Assembly (NCBI GenBank): GCA_020687485.1
Contig: JAJEQR010000004.1
Location: 1-64,000, forward strand
Reading direction: 5' to 3'
Length of the DNA: 64,000 nucleotides
Source of the DNA: Hominifimenecus microfluidus
GTDB taxonomy: Bacteria > Bacillota > Clostridia > Lachnospirales > Lachnospiraceae
The first letter of the stretch is position 1. The number at the start of each line of letters is the position of its first letter. The notes beneath the pieces were generated by a model, which worked only from the letters and a program-made list of their open reading frames with translations, was not told the origin of the DNA and ran no database searches. The translations under genes were made by a program, and so were the position numbers. Positions 1 to 8,071 of this stretch are shown piece by piece.

Positions 1-5
1 AATAA

Positions 6-77
6 TCCTCGATAGCTCAATGGTAGAGCACTCGGCTGTTAACCGAGGGGTTGTAGGTTCGAGCCCTACTCGGGGAG
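6..77 (+). tRNA. tRNA-Asn (anticodon GTT)
   Basis: A complete 72-nt cloverleaf can be folded by eye. The acceptor arms are TCCTCGA and TCGGGGA with discriminator G. The D stem is GCTC/GAGC, the anticodon stem CTCGG/CCGAG with loop CTGTTAA, so the anticodon GTT lies at 38-40, and the T arm is GTAGG/CCTAC with TTCGAGC. The CCA end is not encoded. A strong terminator follows at once. Confidence 0.97.
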
Positions 78-82
78 TTTTG

Positions 83-110
83 ATCCGCAGAGATTCTGCG
101 GATTTTTTTT
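83..110 (+). terminator. Intrinsic terminator of the tRNA
   Basis: An 8-bp stem ATCCGCAG/CTGCGGAT with a 5-nt loop runs directly into eight Ts, five bases after the tRNA. It ends the tRNA transcript. Confidence 0.92.
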
Positions 111-213
111 ATTCTGCCATACTACTCTGAAGCGAGCTTACAATAATTTTAAAGATGCTTTCAGATATGCAGCACATCTTATAAAACACAAGCTGAAATT
201 TTGAGGAAAGTGG

Positions 214-243
214 TTGACATAGAGAAGAAAAACATGGTAAAAT
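214..243 (+). promoter_or_regulatory. Sigma-A promoter for the DUF2798 leader transcript
   Basis: TTGACA (214-219) and TAAAAT (238-243) are separated by 18 bases. The transcript would begin near 250 and carry a leader of about 170 nt before the start codon at 422. Confidence 0.7.
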
Positions 244-283
244 ATATAAGTTACAAAAATAAATGATTCAGTGAATAAGCGGT

Positions 284-322
284 AAGTGCTTTCGGAAGAA
301 CCGAAATGTCACTTGTTTTTTT
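284..322 (+). terminator. Leader terminator or attenuator upstream of the DUF2798 gene
   Basis: AAGTG and TTTCGG pair with CCGAAA and CACTT around an AAGAA loop, and seven Ts follow at 316-322. It lies about 35-70 nt into the predicted transcript, where it would cut transcription unless antiterminated. A near-identical 20-nt sequence sits before it (261-280) and after it (377-397), which suggests an alternative fold. No named riboswitch class was recognised. Confidence 0.6.
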
Positions 323-421
323 GTGAGAATGTAGACAGATATTTTCCTCTAAGAAGCAGGAACACAGAAAATTCTGAAATGAATCCGTGGAATAAGCTGC
401 ACAAACAGGAGGAAAACAATA

Positions 422-904
422 ATGCCCCATAACAAGAGAGAAAGTCTGATTTTCACAGTAATGATGTGTTTTACTATGGTATTCGTGATGAGCATCTATA
501 ATGTCTCATTCCATACGGGAGGGTTGCATCTTTTGACCCTGCAGAAGGCATGGCTAGGATTTCCGGTTGCCTATGTATTTGCCATGTGTTGCGACTGGTT
601 TCTTGTCTCTGGTCTGGCGAAGGGCTTCGCCTTCCGTTATCTAGTAAAGCCCAGTGATTCTGGAATTAAGATTGCGGTATGCGTATCCTGCTGCATGGTG
701 ATTCCGATGGTAGTAATTATGTCGCTATACGGCGCAGTGGAAGCTGCAGTGTCTCAGGGCGTATGGGCTCAGATCCCCGTGATCTGGCTTACGAATATTC
801 CAAGAAACTTTATAATGGCACTGCCGCTGCAGATGTTGATTGCAGGACCGTTGGTGCGCAAGGTGTTCCGTACCCTGTTCCCGGAAGGAACGGTGCTGGC
901 ATAA
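422..904 (+). CDS. DUF2798 family small membrane protein
   Basis: This 160-residue protein has four strongly hydrophobic segments (roughly residues 12-28, 45-62, 82-105 and 118-140) and a short basic end, the build of the DUF2798 family of four-helix inner-membrane proteins. The family has no established biochemical role. The ATG is preceded by AGGAGG with an 8-base gap. The gene stands alone between its own promoter and terminator, so the attenuator-like leader is the main hint that it answers to a small-molecule or stress signal. Family assignment is from sequence character; function is unknown. Confidence 0.75.
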   Translation: MPHNKRESLIFTVMMCFTMVFVMSIYNVSFHTGGLHLLTLQKAWLGFPVAYVFAMCCDWFLVSGLAKGFAFRYLVKPSDSGIKIAVCVSCCMVIPMVVIMSLYGAVEAAVSQGVWAQIPVIWLTNIPRNFIMALPLQMLIAGPLVRKVFRTLFPEGTVLA

Positions 905-910
905 GATCAG

Positions 911-956
911 GCCCTGCCGATATCATACCCTATGATGTCGGCAGGGCTTTTATTTT
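911..956 (+). terminator. Intrinsic terminator
   Basis: A 16-bp perfect stem (911-926 with 932-947, GCCCTGCCGATATCAT and its complement) is followed by TTTTATTTT. It closes the DUF2798 unit. Confidence 0.95.
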
Positions 957-976
957 ATAAAAAATTCATTATTACA

Positions 977-1005
977 TTGACCTTGCTAAGTAAAGACATT
1001 ATAAT
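977..1005 (+). promoter_or_regulatory. Sigma-A promoter of uraA
   Basis: TTGACC (977-982) and TATAAT (1000-1005) lie 17 bases apart. Transcription would start near 1012, only about 25 nt before the uraA ATG, leaving no room for a PyrR-type attenuation leader. Confidence 0.85.
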
Positions 1006-1037
1006 AAGATAGAAAAATTTGAAGGAGAAAAAAAACT

Positions 1038-2423
1038 ATGAACGAAAGAAATTCTGTTGTTCGTGATGCTAGAACTCTGGGTATCCCCAAAATGCTGCTG
1101 CTCGGTCTTCAGCACATGTTTGCCATGTTTGGCGCCACGATTCTGGTTCCCATCCTGGTCAACAACTATTTTAATGGAGAAGGACTCTCCATTCAGGTTA
1201 CCCTTATCTGTGCCGGTCTCGGTACCCTATTCTTTCACCTCTGCACGAAGCTCAAAGTTCCTGCATTTCTTGGATCATCCTTCGCGTTCCTCGGCGGATT
1301 CCAGGCAGTTGCCAATCTGGATACAGGCATTTTCGCGAATATGACAATGGGTGAGAAGCTGCCCTATGCCTGTGGCGGTATCGTTGTTGCCGGTCTGCTG
1401 TATCTGGTTCTTGCGCTGATCGTTCAGTTGGTCGGCGTGAAGCGCGTGATGCACTTCCTTCCGCCCGTGGTTACCGGCCCGATCATCATCTGCATCGGCC
1501 TGAGTCTGGCGCCTTCGGCGGTCAGCAACGCTTCCACGAACTGGATTCTGGCGATCATTGCGCTGGCTGTTGTTATTTTCTTCAACATCTGGGGCAAAGG
1601 CATGCTGCGCATTATCCCGATTCTTCTCGGTGTTACGATTTCCTATGCGGCGGCTCTGATTCTAAACGCAGTTGGTATGACGAATGCGGACGGAAGTGCG
1701 ATTCTTGATTTTTCTGGCGCGGCAGCTGCCAGCCTGGTAGGCCTTCCGCCTTTCCAGCTCTGCAAGTTTAACCTGACGGCGATTCTGGCGATGGCTCCCA
1801 TTGCGATTGCGGCTATGATGGAGCATATCGGCGATATTTCCGCTATCTCTGCTACGGTAAGCGAGAACTTCATGGAAGATCCCGGACTGCAGCGTACACT
1901 GATCGGTGATGGTCTTGCCACTTCCCTGTCTGCTCTGGTCGGCGGTCCTGCGAATACGACTTACGGAGAGAATACTGGTGTGCTGGAGCTGAGCCGTGTA
2001 CATGATCCCCGCGTGATCCGTATTGCCGCTATATTCGCTGTAATCCTCGGCTTTATTCCGAAGGTAGCAGAGCTGATCGGTTCCATGCCGACGGCCATCG
2101 TTGGCGGCGTCAGCTTCATCCTTTACGGTATGATTTCCGCCATCGGTGTACGTAACATTGTTGAGAACAAGGTAGATTTTACCAAGTCCAGAAACCTGAT
2201 CATCGCCGCAGTCATCCTTGTATGCGGTCTTGGTTTCAGCGGTGGTTTGACTTTCCACGTAGGAGGAGCGGATATTACTCTGACCAGTCTGGCGCTGGCA
2301 GCGATCTTTGGTATTCTTCTGAATGCCATTCTGCCGGGCAATGATTATGAGTTCGGCAATGATATCCGCGGCGATGTTAGCCGTGGCCTTGGACAGAACC
2401 CACAGAACTCCGAGCTGAAGTAG
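1038..2423 (+). CDS. uraA: Uracil permease, NCS2 family
   Basis: The 461-residue polytopic protein belongs to the NCS2 (nucleobase-cation symporter-2) family, which imports uracil or xanthine with protons or sodium. The N-terminal LLLGLQHMFAMFGATILVP block and the conserved AMMEHIGDISAIS segment, with its substrate-binding glutamate, near residues 260-272 are typical of uracil carriers, as is GGPANTTYGENTG in the next helix. Fourteen hydrophobic segments are expected. AAGGAG precedes the ATG. The uracil phosphoribosyltransferase gene follows 103 bases later, so the pair takes up uracil and converts it to UMP, which supports uracil over xanthine as the substrate. Confidence 0.93.
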   Translation: MNERNSVVRDARTLGIPKMLLLGLQHMFAMFGATILVPILVNNYFNGEGLSIQVTLICAGLGTLFFHLCTKLKVPAFLGSSFAFLGGFQAVANLDTGIFANMTMGEKLPYACGGIVVAGLLYLVLALIVQLVGVKRVMHFLPPVVTGPIIICIGLSLAPSAVSNASTNWILAIIALAVVIFFNIWGKGMLRIIPILLGVTISYAAALILNAVGMTNADGSAILDFSGAAAASLVGLPPFQLCKFNLTAILAMAPIAIAAMMEHIGDISAISATVSENFMEDPGLQRTLIGDGLATSLSALVGGPANTTYGENTGVLELSRVHDPRVIRIAAIFAVILGFIPKVAELIGSMPTAIVGGVSFILYGMISAIGVRNIVENKVDFTKSRNLIIAAVILVCGLGFSGGLTFHVGGADITLTSLALAAIFGILLNAILPGNDYEFGNDIRGDVSRGLGQNPQNSELK

Positions 2424-2453
2424 GAGACTGCAGTAACTTTTTTGAAATTACCA

Positions 2454-2487
2454 AAGGCGTTCTTCTCGTTTCCGAAGAGGACGCTTT
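2454..2487 (+). other. Intergenic RNA hairpin between uraA and upp
   Basis: A 15-bp imperfect stem (2454-2468 with 2473-2487) has a TTTC loop. No T-run follows, so it is more likely a processing or mRNA-stability element in a uraA-upp transcript than a terminator. Confidence 0.5.
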
Positions 2488-2526
2488 CGCACAATTAGAT
2501 TTACTTATACATAAGGAGGACTTTTC

Positions 2527-3156
2527 ATGAACAACGTAATAGAACTGACACATCCCTTGATCCAGCACAAGATTTCCCGTCTGCGCAGCAAGACGACCGG
2601 TACTTCCGAGTTCCGCGCTCTGGTGGAAGAGATTGCCATGCTGATGGGGTATGAAGCACTGAAGGATCTGCCACTGGTAGATGTGGAAGTGGAAACTCCG
2701 ATTGAGAAATGTATGACTCCAGTAATCGCAGGTAAAAACCTAGCAGTTGTTCCGATTCTTCGCGCGGGTCTTGGCATGGTAAATGGAATCTTGAATCTGG
2801 TTCCCACTGCAAAGGTTGGACATATCGGTCTGTACCGTGACGAGGAGACTCATGAGCCTCATGAGTATTACTGCAAGCTTCCGGATCCGATCTCCGAGCG
2901 ACTGATCGTTGTTACGGATCCCATGCTGGCGACCGGCGGCTCTGGTGTTGCTGCGGTTGATTTCATCAAACAGCACGGTGGCAAGAAGATCAAGTTTATG
3001 TCCATCATTGCTGCTCCTGCAGGTATTGAGCGTCTGATGAAGGCGCATCCGGATATTCAGCTGTATGTGGGTCATATTGATCACAAGCTGAATGAGAATG
3101 CCTACATTTGCCCCGGCCTTGGAGATGCCGGTGATCGTATCTTCGGTACGAAGTAA
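2527..3156 (+). CDS. upp: Uracil phosphoribosyltransferase
   Basis: Converts uracil and PRPP to UMP in the cytoplasm. The 209-residue length is that of the bacterial enzyme. The PRPP-binding loop is [12 protein letters not shown] at about residues 128-139, and the uracil-binding end reads [17 protein letters not shown]. The RBS is AAGGAGG, 7 bases before the ATG. It follows uraA in the same direction and probably shares its transcript; no separate promoter was evident in the gap. No break or missing motif was seen. Confidence 0.97.
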   Translation: MNNVIELTHPLIQHKISRLRSKTTGTSEFRALVEEIAMLMGYEALKDLPLVDVEVETPIEKCMTPVIAGKNLAVVPILRAGLGMVNGILNLVPTAKVGHIGLYRDEETHEPHEYYCKLPDPISERLIVVTDPMLATGGSGVAAVDFIKQHGGKKIKFMSIIAAPAGIERLMKAHPDIQLYVGHIDHKLNENAYICPGLGDAGDRIFGTK

Positions 3157-3205
3157 TCGGATGATTACGGATACGGTAATGATTCAGATCTGATCGAATG
3201 AGAGG

Positions 3206-3257
3206 CACCCTGCCGATACTGGGAACGTGAGAAACGTGGCATCGGCAGGGTGTTTTG
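3206..3257 (+). terminator. Intrinsic terminator after upp
   Basis: A 12-bp arm CACCCTGCCGAT (3206-3217) pairs with ATCGGCAGGGTG (3241-3252), followed by TTTTGTTC. It ends the uraA-upp operon. Confidence 0.88.
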
Positions 3258-3340
3258 TTCACAGATAGATTTCACAGTATGTATTCGTGATAGTGAATAC
3301 CGCGAAAGATGGCGGTAGTACTGGTTCACGCAGAGGAATT

Positions 3341-3940
3341 ATGGAAGAATACAAAATAGAAGCAAAAGGCGGGCAGAAAAGTATTTCTGTGGAAGTGATT
3401 CGTTCGCAGAGAAAGACGATGGCGATACAGGTTCATGCGGACGGCCGGGTGACCTTTCGGATTCCGAAGCAGCTCCCTGGAACGGACGTGCAGAAGCAAC
3501 TGGAGAGTCACCGAGGATGGATTCTGAACAAGCTTCTTGAGATGGAAGACCGCCGGAAGAAGCGGGAGAAAGCAAAAGTGCAGGATGGTGCGCAAACCAA
3601 TCAATTTCCGGAATGGGGAGCGCTTCAAACGGCAGAGAAGAAGCATATACAGGAAAGCTTCCGGCAGCGGGCAGAGTATTATGCCGGTATGATGGGAGTG
3701 ACTTTCGGGAACATTACCATCAGAAATCAGAAGACGCGCTGGGGGAGCTGTAGCGGCAAGGGAAACCTGAATTTTAATTATAAGCTGTATTTCCTGCCGG
3801 CGGAGCTGATGGATTATGTGATCATTCATGAACTGGCGCACCGCAGACATATGAACCATTCGGCGGCGTTCTGGCAGGTCGTGGAGCAATACTGCCCGGA
3901 GTGGAGGACAGCGCGGGCGCGTCTCCGCGGAGTCATATAG
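3341..3940 (+). CDS. YgjP-like (WLM/DUF45) zinc metallopeptidase
   Basis: The protein of about 199 residues carries the zinc-binding helix YVIIHELAHRRHMNHSAAFW near its C-terminus (HExxH plus a downstream histidine), preceded by TRWGSCSGKGNLNFNY. This is the signature arrangement of the YgjP/DUF45 metallopeptidase family, whose physiological substrates are unknown. An in-frame GTG lies 54 bases upstream at 3287, but the ATG at 3341 has an AGAGGAA ribosome site at good spacing and gives the family's usual N-terminus. The next gene, an antiporter, begins 37 bases later, so the two may be co-transcribed. Confidence 0.88.
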   Translation: MEEYKIEAKGGQKSISVEVIRSQRKTMAIQVHADGRVTFRIPKQLPGTDVQKQLESHRGWILNKLLEMEDRRKKREKAKVQDGAQTNQFPEWGALQTAEKKHIQESFRQRAEYYAGMMGVTFGNITIRNQKTRWGSCSGKGNLNFNYKLYFLPAELMDYVIIHELAHRRHMNHSAAFWQVVEQYCPEWRTARARLRGVI

Positions 3941-3977
3941 TTCGCGTTTGAAAAGAAGAGGGAGGAAATCAAAATCT

Positions 3978-5288
3978 ATGAAGAAGAGTAATCCGGCGGC
4001 GCTGCTGCCGATTGGTGTGTTTCTGATGATTTATCTGGGACTTGGTATCAGCTTCGAATATGTGATGGGAATTCCTATGGGATTTTACAATATCCCGATT
4101 GTGGTTGCGTTCCTTGTGGCAATCCTTGTCGCCTGTGTTCAGAACCGGACAGCTTCTTTTGATCAGAAGCTGGAGTGGATGGCACAGGGCCTGGCGGACA
4201 GGAATATCATTACCATGATCCTGATCTTTATGGCAGCCGGTATCTTTGTCGGCGTCGTAGGGCGCAGCGGAGCGGAAAGTGTTGCGTATTTTGTCCTCTC
4301 CATTGTTCCGGCGAAATATTCTGTAGCTGTTCTGTTCGTGGTATCTTGCTTTGTATCTACCGCGATGGGAACCTCTGTGGGAACGATTTCGCTGATCACG
4401 CCGATCGCGGCAGCTGTCTCTCAGGCATCCGGTTTTTCTCTTCCGCTGTGTGTGGCATCTGTCATGGGCGGCGCGATGTTCGGTGATAACCTTTCCTTTA
4501 TTTCCGATACAACGATTGCTGCGTGCAATGGCCAGGGATGTCAGATGAAGGATAAGTTCCAGGAAAATTTCAGGATCGCACTTCCAGCAGCGATTGCGGC
4601 GCTGATTGTGATCCTTGTGTGCTCTTTCCGCCAGGAACAGCCACAGTCGGTGATTCACGAGTATCATCTGATTCAGATGGTGCCTTATATTCTGGTATTG
4701 CTGGGAGGCATTGCCGGTATCAACGTATTTGTCGTACTTCTGATCGGCATTTTCTCAGGGTCACTGATTATGCTGGCAACCGGAGCGATTCATCCGACCG
4801 AACTGCTGGCTCATATGGGATCCGGCGCTTCCGGGATGTTTGAGACCAGCATGGTAGCGATTCTGGTAGCGGCGATGTGCGCGCTGATTCGTGAGTACGG
4901 AGGCTTTGAGGCGCTGCTGAACGGTATCCGGAAAGTGTTCCGGGGGAAGAGCGGCGGCCAGCTGGGTATGGGTCTTCTGGTAGGAGCAATGGATATCGCG
5001 ACCGCGAATAATACGGTAGCAATCGTTATGGCAAATCCGATCGCGAAGCAGATGGCGGAGGAATACGGAATCAGCTCCAGAAAGTCAGCGTCTATTCTGG
5101 ATACCTTCTCCTGTGTTTTCCAGGGCGCTATTCCCTATGGCGCGCAGATGCTGGTAGCGATCTCCGCAGTGGCAGAGATGGAAATGCAGGTTTCCGCATT
5201 TGAGATTCTTCCGTATCTGTTCTATCCGATGTTTCTGCTGATTAGTTCTCTGATTTTCATATTCCTGATTCCGGAGCGAAAAAAATAA
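3978..5288 (+). CDS. NhaC-type Na+/H+ antiporter family transporter
   Basis: The 436-residue polytopic membrane protein is of the NhaC superfamily. The family-typical FVSTAMGTSVGTISLITPIA and GAMFGDNLSFISDTTIAAC stretches lie in the first half, with the acidic residues of the ion path, and DIATANNTVAIVMANP in the second. Family members exchange sodium for protons or carry organic and amino acids; the substrate here is not determined. The ATG at 3978 is preceded by GGGAGG at 13 bases; a TTG 30 bases upstream has no ribosome site. A second, longer NhaC-type gene lies 700 bases on in the opposite direction. Confidence 0.85.
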   Translation: MKKSNPAALLPIGVFLMIYLGLGISFEYVMGIPMGFYNIPIVVAFLVAILVACVQNRTASFDQKLEWMAQGLADRNIITMILIFMAAGIFVGVVGRSGAESVAYFVLSIVPAKYSVAVLFVVSCFVSTAMGTSVGTISLITPIAAAVSQASGFSLPLCVASVMGGAMFGDNLSFISDTTIAACNGQGCQMKDKFQENFRIALPAAIAALIVILVCSFRQEQPQSVIHEYHLIQMVPYILVLLGGIAGINVFVVLLIGIFSGSLIMLATGAIHPTELLAHMGSGASGMFETSMVAILVAAMCALIREYGGFEALLNGIRKVFRGKSGGQLGMGLLVGAMDIATANNTVAIVMANPIAKQMAEEYGISSRKSASILDTFSCVFQGAIPYGAQMLVAISAVAEMEMQVSAFEILPYLFYPMFLLISSLIFIFLIPERKK

Positions 5289-5402
5289 TTCGGAAAGCAA
5301 AGAAAAGAGAAAACAGAAAAGAATCGAAGAATAAAGAAAGAGCGGAGCGGAAAAAGCAATCCCCAAAACAATGTGAAGACATCAAAGTGAAAATGGTATA
5401 GA

Positions 5403-5446
5403 AAAAGTGCTCTCTGCGTAAGATATAAAAAAGCAGGAGCACTTTT
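5403..5446 (+). promoter_or_regulatory. Hairpin occluding the tspO ribosome binding site
   Basis: AAAAGTGCTC (5403-5412) pairs perfectly with GAGCACTTTT (5437-5446), extended by TGC/GCA inside. The 3' arm contains the AGGAG Shine-Dalgarno of tspO, whose ATG is at 5450. As folded, the start site is closed. The following TTTTCTT could also make it a weak terminator for the upstream antiporter transcript. The fold is read from sequence; regulation is inferred. Confidence 0.6.
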
Positions 5447-5449
5447 CTT

Positions 5450-5917
5450 ATGAATGTAAAAATATTTCGTTCGTGGGCCATTGCCGTCGCGATTCCACTG
5501 GGGCTTGGCGCTCTTGCCGGTTTCATCACCGGAGCAGGCAGATATGAAACTATGTATCATCCTCCGCTCTCACCGCCGGCCTGGCTGTTCCCTGTAGCAT
5601 GGAGCCTGCTTTACGTGCTGATGGGAACGGCATCCTGGCTGGTGTGGAGAAGCAATTCGAAGTACAGAGACGGAGCGCTGAAGATCTATGCCATGCAACT
5701 GATGGTGAACCTGATCTGGCCGTTTCTCTTCTTCTCGTGGGGCGCATATCTCATGGCCTTCCTTTGGATTCTGCTGCTGGGGTACCTGATTTACTGGACC
5801 TGGAAGGAATTCAGTCAGATCGATACCAGAGCAGGATCGTTGATTTTCATTTATTTCCTGTGGGTTATCTATGCCGGGTATCTGAATCTCGTCATTGCGA
5901 TACATAGCCTGATCTAA
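5450..5917 (+). CDS. tspO: TspO/MBR (translocator protein) family membrane protein
   Basis: The 155-residue protein has five hydrophobic helices and the family hallmark PPLSPPAWLFPVAWSLLY at about residues 38-55, plus NLIWPFLFF and the closing WVIYAGYLNL. TspO proteins bind porphyrins and related ligands in the membrane; the role in anaerobic Clostridia is not settled. The ATG has AGGAG 10 bases upstream, inside a stable hairpin. The gene lies between two NhaC-type transporters and is convergent with the second. Length and conserved tryptophans and prolines match the family, with nothing missing. Confidence 0.93.
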   Translation: MNVKIFRSWAIAVAIPLGLGALAGFITGAGRYETMYHPPLSPPAWLFPVAWSLLYVLMGTASWLVWRSNSKYRDGALKIYAMQLMVNLIWPFLFFSWGAYLMAFLWILLLGYLIYWTWKEFSQIDTRAGSLIFIYFLWVIYAGYLNLVIAIHSLI

Positions 5918-5979
5918 AGCAGGAACTAAGGGTGCAGATCCAGGTTGTGATCATATCCGCAGGAACATTATTTCAGAAA

Positions 5980-7581
5980 CTAATTTTTCTGCTGTTTCTT
6001 AATTACTGTAAGAGTACCGATTACGAGTACAATTCCAATTGGAAGAGAAATCAGGGCGCTGCGGGTAAATCCGGCAATAATATAGGTAATGCAGGCGATC
6101 ACAGCAGCCACAATCGCATAAGGAATCTGCGTGGTTACGTGGTTGACGTGCTCGCACTGAGCGCCCGCGGAAGCCATAATCGTAGTATCCGAAATTGGGG
6201 AGCAGTGGTCTCCGCATACCGCGCCGGCCATGCAGGCGGAGATCGCGATGATCATCAGATCCGGATCTACGCTCTGGAACGCATTTACTACGATCGGAAT
6301 CAGAATACCGAAAGTCCCCCAGGATGTTCCGGTTGCAAATGCCAGCAGGCATCCGATCACGAAGATAATTGCAGGAAGCAGATTCATCAGCCCTTTGGCG
6401 CTGCCATCAATCAGGCTCGCTACGAAGACATCTGCACCAAGACTGTCGGTCATGGCTTTCAGCGTCCAGGCAAAAGTAAGAATCAGGATGGCGGGAACCA
6501 TCGCCTTGAAGCCTTCCGGCAGGCAGGACATGCAATCGCTCAGGCTCATAATACGGCGAACCAGATAGAAGAGAATCGTAATTACAAGTCCGAAGAAACT
6601 TCCCAGCGTCAGGCCGAGGGATGCGTCACTCTGAGAAAATGCGGTAACAAAATCCGTACCGGAGAAGAACTCACCGGTATAGAGCATACCGATGATGCAG
6701 CAGATAATCAGTGACAGAATCGGAACCACCAGATCGATCAGAGACCCCTTCCCTGCAACTGCATCTTCGTTGCTGTCGCCGTAAGGGCGTTCCGGTGTCG
6801 TGAAGAGATCACCGTTCTTCGCGTTATCCTCATGCAGTTTCATCGTGCCGAAATCCACTTTCATGATTACCAGGCTGACCATCATCACAATGGTAAGAAG
6901 CGCATAGAAGTTAAAGGGAATTGCGCGCATAAAGATCGAGAAACCGTCCTCGCCCTCTACGAAACCGGTAACGGCTGCCGCCCAGGAAGAAATCGGAGCG
7001 ATGATGCAGATCGGAGCTGCAGTTGTATCGATCAGATAGGCTAGTTTTGCGCGGGATACGTTGAATTTATCGGTGACAGGACGCATAACGCTTCCGACCG
7101 TAAGGCAGTTGAAATAATCGTCCACAAAGATTAGGATGCCCAACAGGATTGTAGCCATCTGCGCACCGACACGGCTGTGAATCCGCTTCGAGGCAAAACG
7201 GCCGAAAGCTGCGGAACCGCCGGACTTGTTCATCAGGCATACAATAACGCCCAGGACTACCAGAAAGATCAGGATACCTACATTATATTCATCAGCCAGA
7301 ACGCTGATGAATCCGTCCGAGAACATATGTGTAACTGTCTGCTCAAATCCGAAGCCGGAATAGAGCAGCGCGCCAGTCAGGATTCCGACAAACAGGGAGC
7401 TGTACACCTCCTTGGTTATCAGAGCCAGTGCAATTGCAATTACAGGGGGGAGTAGTGACCAGAAGGTAGCGTACGCCGAAGGAACGTATTCGGCAGCTTC
7501 CTCAGAGGCAAATGCCAGGCTGGGGATCAGAAGCGCGGCAAGAGCCGGAAGCAGAAACCATAGTCGTTTTTTCTTAGTCAT
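5980..7581 (-). CDS. NhaC-family transporter under lysine riboswitch control (LysW-type lysine transporter)
   Basis: This protein of about 533 residues begins with a signal-like hydrophobic helix and contains NhaC-superfamily blocks: FVDDYFNCLTVGSVMRPVTD, LIDTTAAPICIIAPISSWAA and GAVCGDHCSPISDTTIMASA. Alone it would be called a Na+/H+ antiporter. A lysine riboswitch with its terminator in the leader, however, places it with the NhaC-type candidate lysine transporters named LysW in comparative genomic studies of the L-box regulon. Import of lysine when lysine is scarce is therefore the best inference, with sodium or proton coupling. The start at 7581 is preferred to one at 7623 because AAAGGA lies before it. 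Confidence 0.85.
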   Translation of the reverse strand: MTKKKRLWFLLPALAALLIPSLAFASEEAAEYVPSAYATFWSLLPPVIAIALALITKEVYSSLFVGILTGALLYSGFGFEQTVTHMFSDGFISVLADEYNVGILIFLVVLGVIVCLMNKSGGSAAFGRFASKRIHSRVGAQMATILLGILIFVDDYFNCLTVGSVMRPVTDKFNVSRAKLAYLIDTTAAPICIIAPISSWAAAVTGFVEGEDGFSIFMRAIPFNFYALLTIVMMVSLVIMKVDFGTMKLHEDNAKNGDLFTTPERPYGDSNEDAVAGKGSLIDLVVPILSLIICCIIGMLYTGEFFSGTDFVTAFSQSDASLGLTLGSFFGLVITILFYLVRRIMSLSDCMSCLPEGFKAMVPAILILTFAWTLKAMTDSLGADVFVASLIDGSAKGLMNLLPAIIFVIGCLLAFATGTSWGTFGILIPIVVNAFQSVDPDLMIIAISACMAGAVCGDHCSPISDTTIMASAGAQCEHVNHVTTQIPYAIVAAVIACITYIIAGFTRSALISLPIGIVLVIGTLTVIKKQQKN

Positions 7582-7689
7582 GTTTTTCTTGTCCTTTCTT
7601 CTTTTTATTCTTCTCTTAGTCATCAGATCATGAACCGGTCACCGCAGATATACCTGCTTCATCCGGATCGATTCAGGATTTCTGAAGAC

Positions 7690-7732
7690 AGAAAAAGCAC
7701 CACGGACAGTAACAGAAACTGTCGGTGGTGCT
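7690..7732 (-). terminator. Terminator of the lysine riboswitch
   Basis: On the minus strand a 15-nt arm AGCACCACCGACAGT pairs with ACTGTCCGTGGTGCT (one mismatch) and is followed by TTTTTCTG. It lies between the aptamer and the transporter start and is the expected expression platform for termination when lysine is bound. Confidence 0.88.
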
Positions 7733-7770
7733 GAAGAGCTTTCTCACGGATAATAAAATGGGTGTGACCC

Positions 7771-7928
7771 GATAGCGCTCCACCTTAAGTGACAGTCTGA
7801 CGCATATTCTGCGGCAACCCAGACTCTCTGCCCCGGCCGGGAAGAAAAGCCTTCGGCGGAGTTCCCTTTCAGAAAAGCGGCAGGCCGTGCCGTGTGCATT
7901 TCCTACTGATGAAATCCGCGCCTCTATC
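7771..7928 (-). promoter_or_regulatory. Lysine riboswitch (L-box) aptamer
   Basis: Read on the minus strand, the leader opens with GATAGAGGCGCGG and closes with GGTGGAGCGCTATC, the paired ends of the L-box P1 stem. Between them are the diagnostic GGGAACTCCGCCGAAGGC segment and GTCAGACTGTCAC. These are in the order and spacing of the lysine aptamer over about 158 nt. It controls the NhaC/LysW-type gene by termination. Confidence 0.93.
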
Positions 7929-7944
7929 ATGTCCTGATTTTATC

Positions 7945-7973
7945 ATCATAGCATGAACACCGGGAAAAGAAAA
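7945..7973 (-). promoter_or_regulatory. Possible promoter of the lysine-riboswitch transcript
   Basis: On the minus strand a good -10 box TATGAT (7950-7945) lies about 15 bases before the riboswitch 5' end. The -35 hexamer at 17-base spacing is TTTTCT, a poor match, so the call rests mainly on the -10 and its position. Confidence 0.4.
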
Positions 7974-8015
7974 GAGCTTTTCCTGAAAAAACACGGAAAA
8001 ATAAGGTAATCCTCT

Positions 8016-8070
8016 ACAAAAAAGGCAATCCAATGAAAGTACTGCAAATTGGACTCTGCTAAGCTGCCTT
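8016..8070 (-). terminator. Terminator after the LuxR-type gene
   Basis: On the minus strand AAGGCA and TCCAAT pair with ATTGGA and TGCCTT across an internal bulge, followed by TTTTTTG. It starts at the stop codon of the upstream gene and insulates it from the lysine riboswitch unit. Confidence 0.7.
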
Positions 8071-8071
8071 T

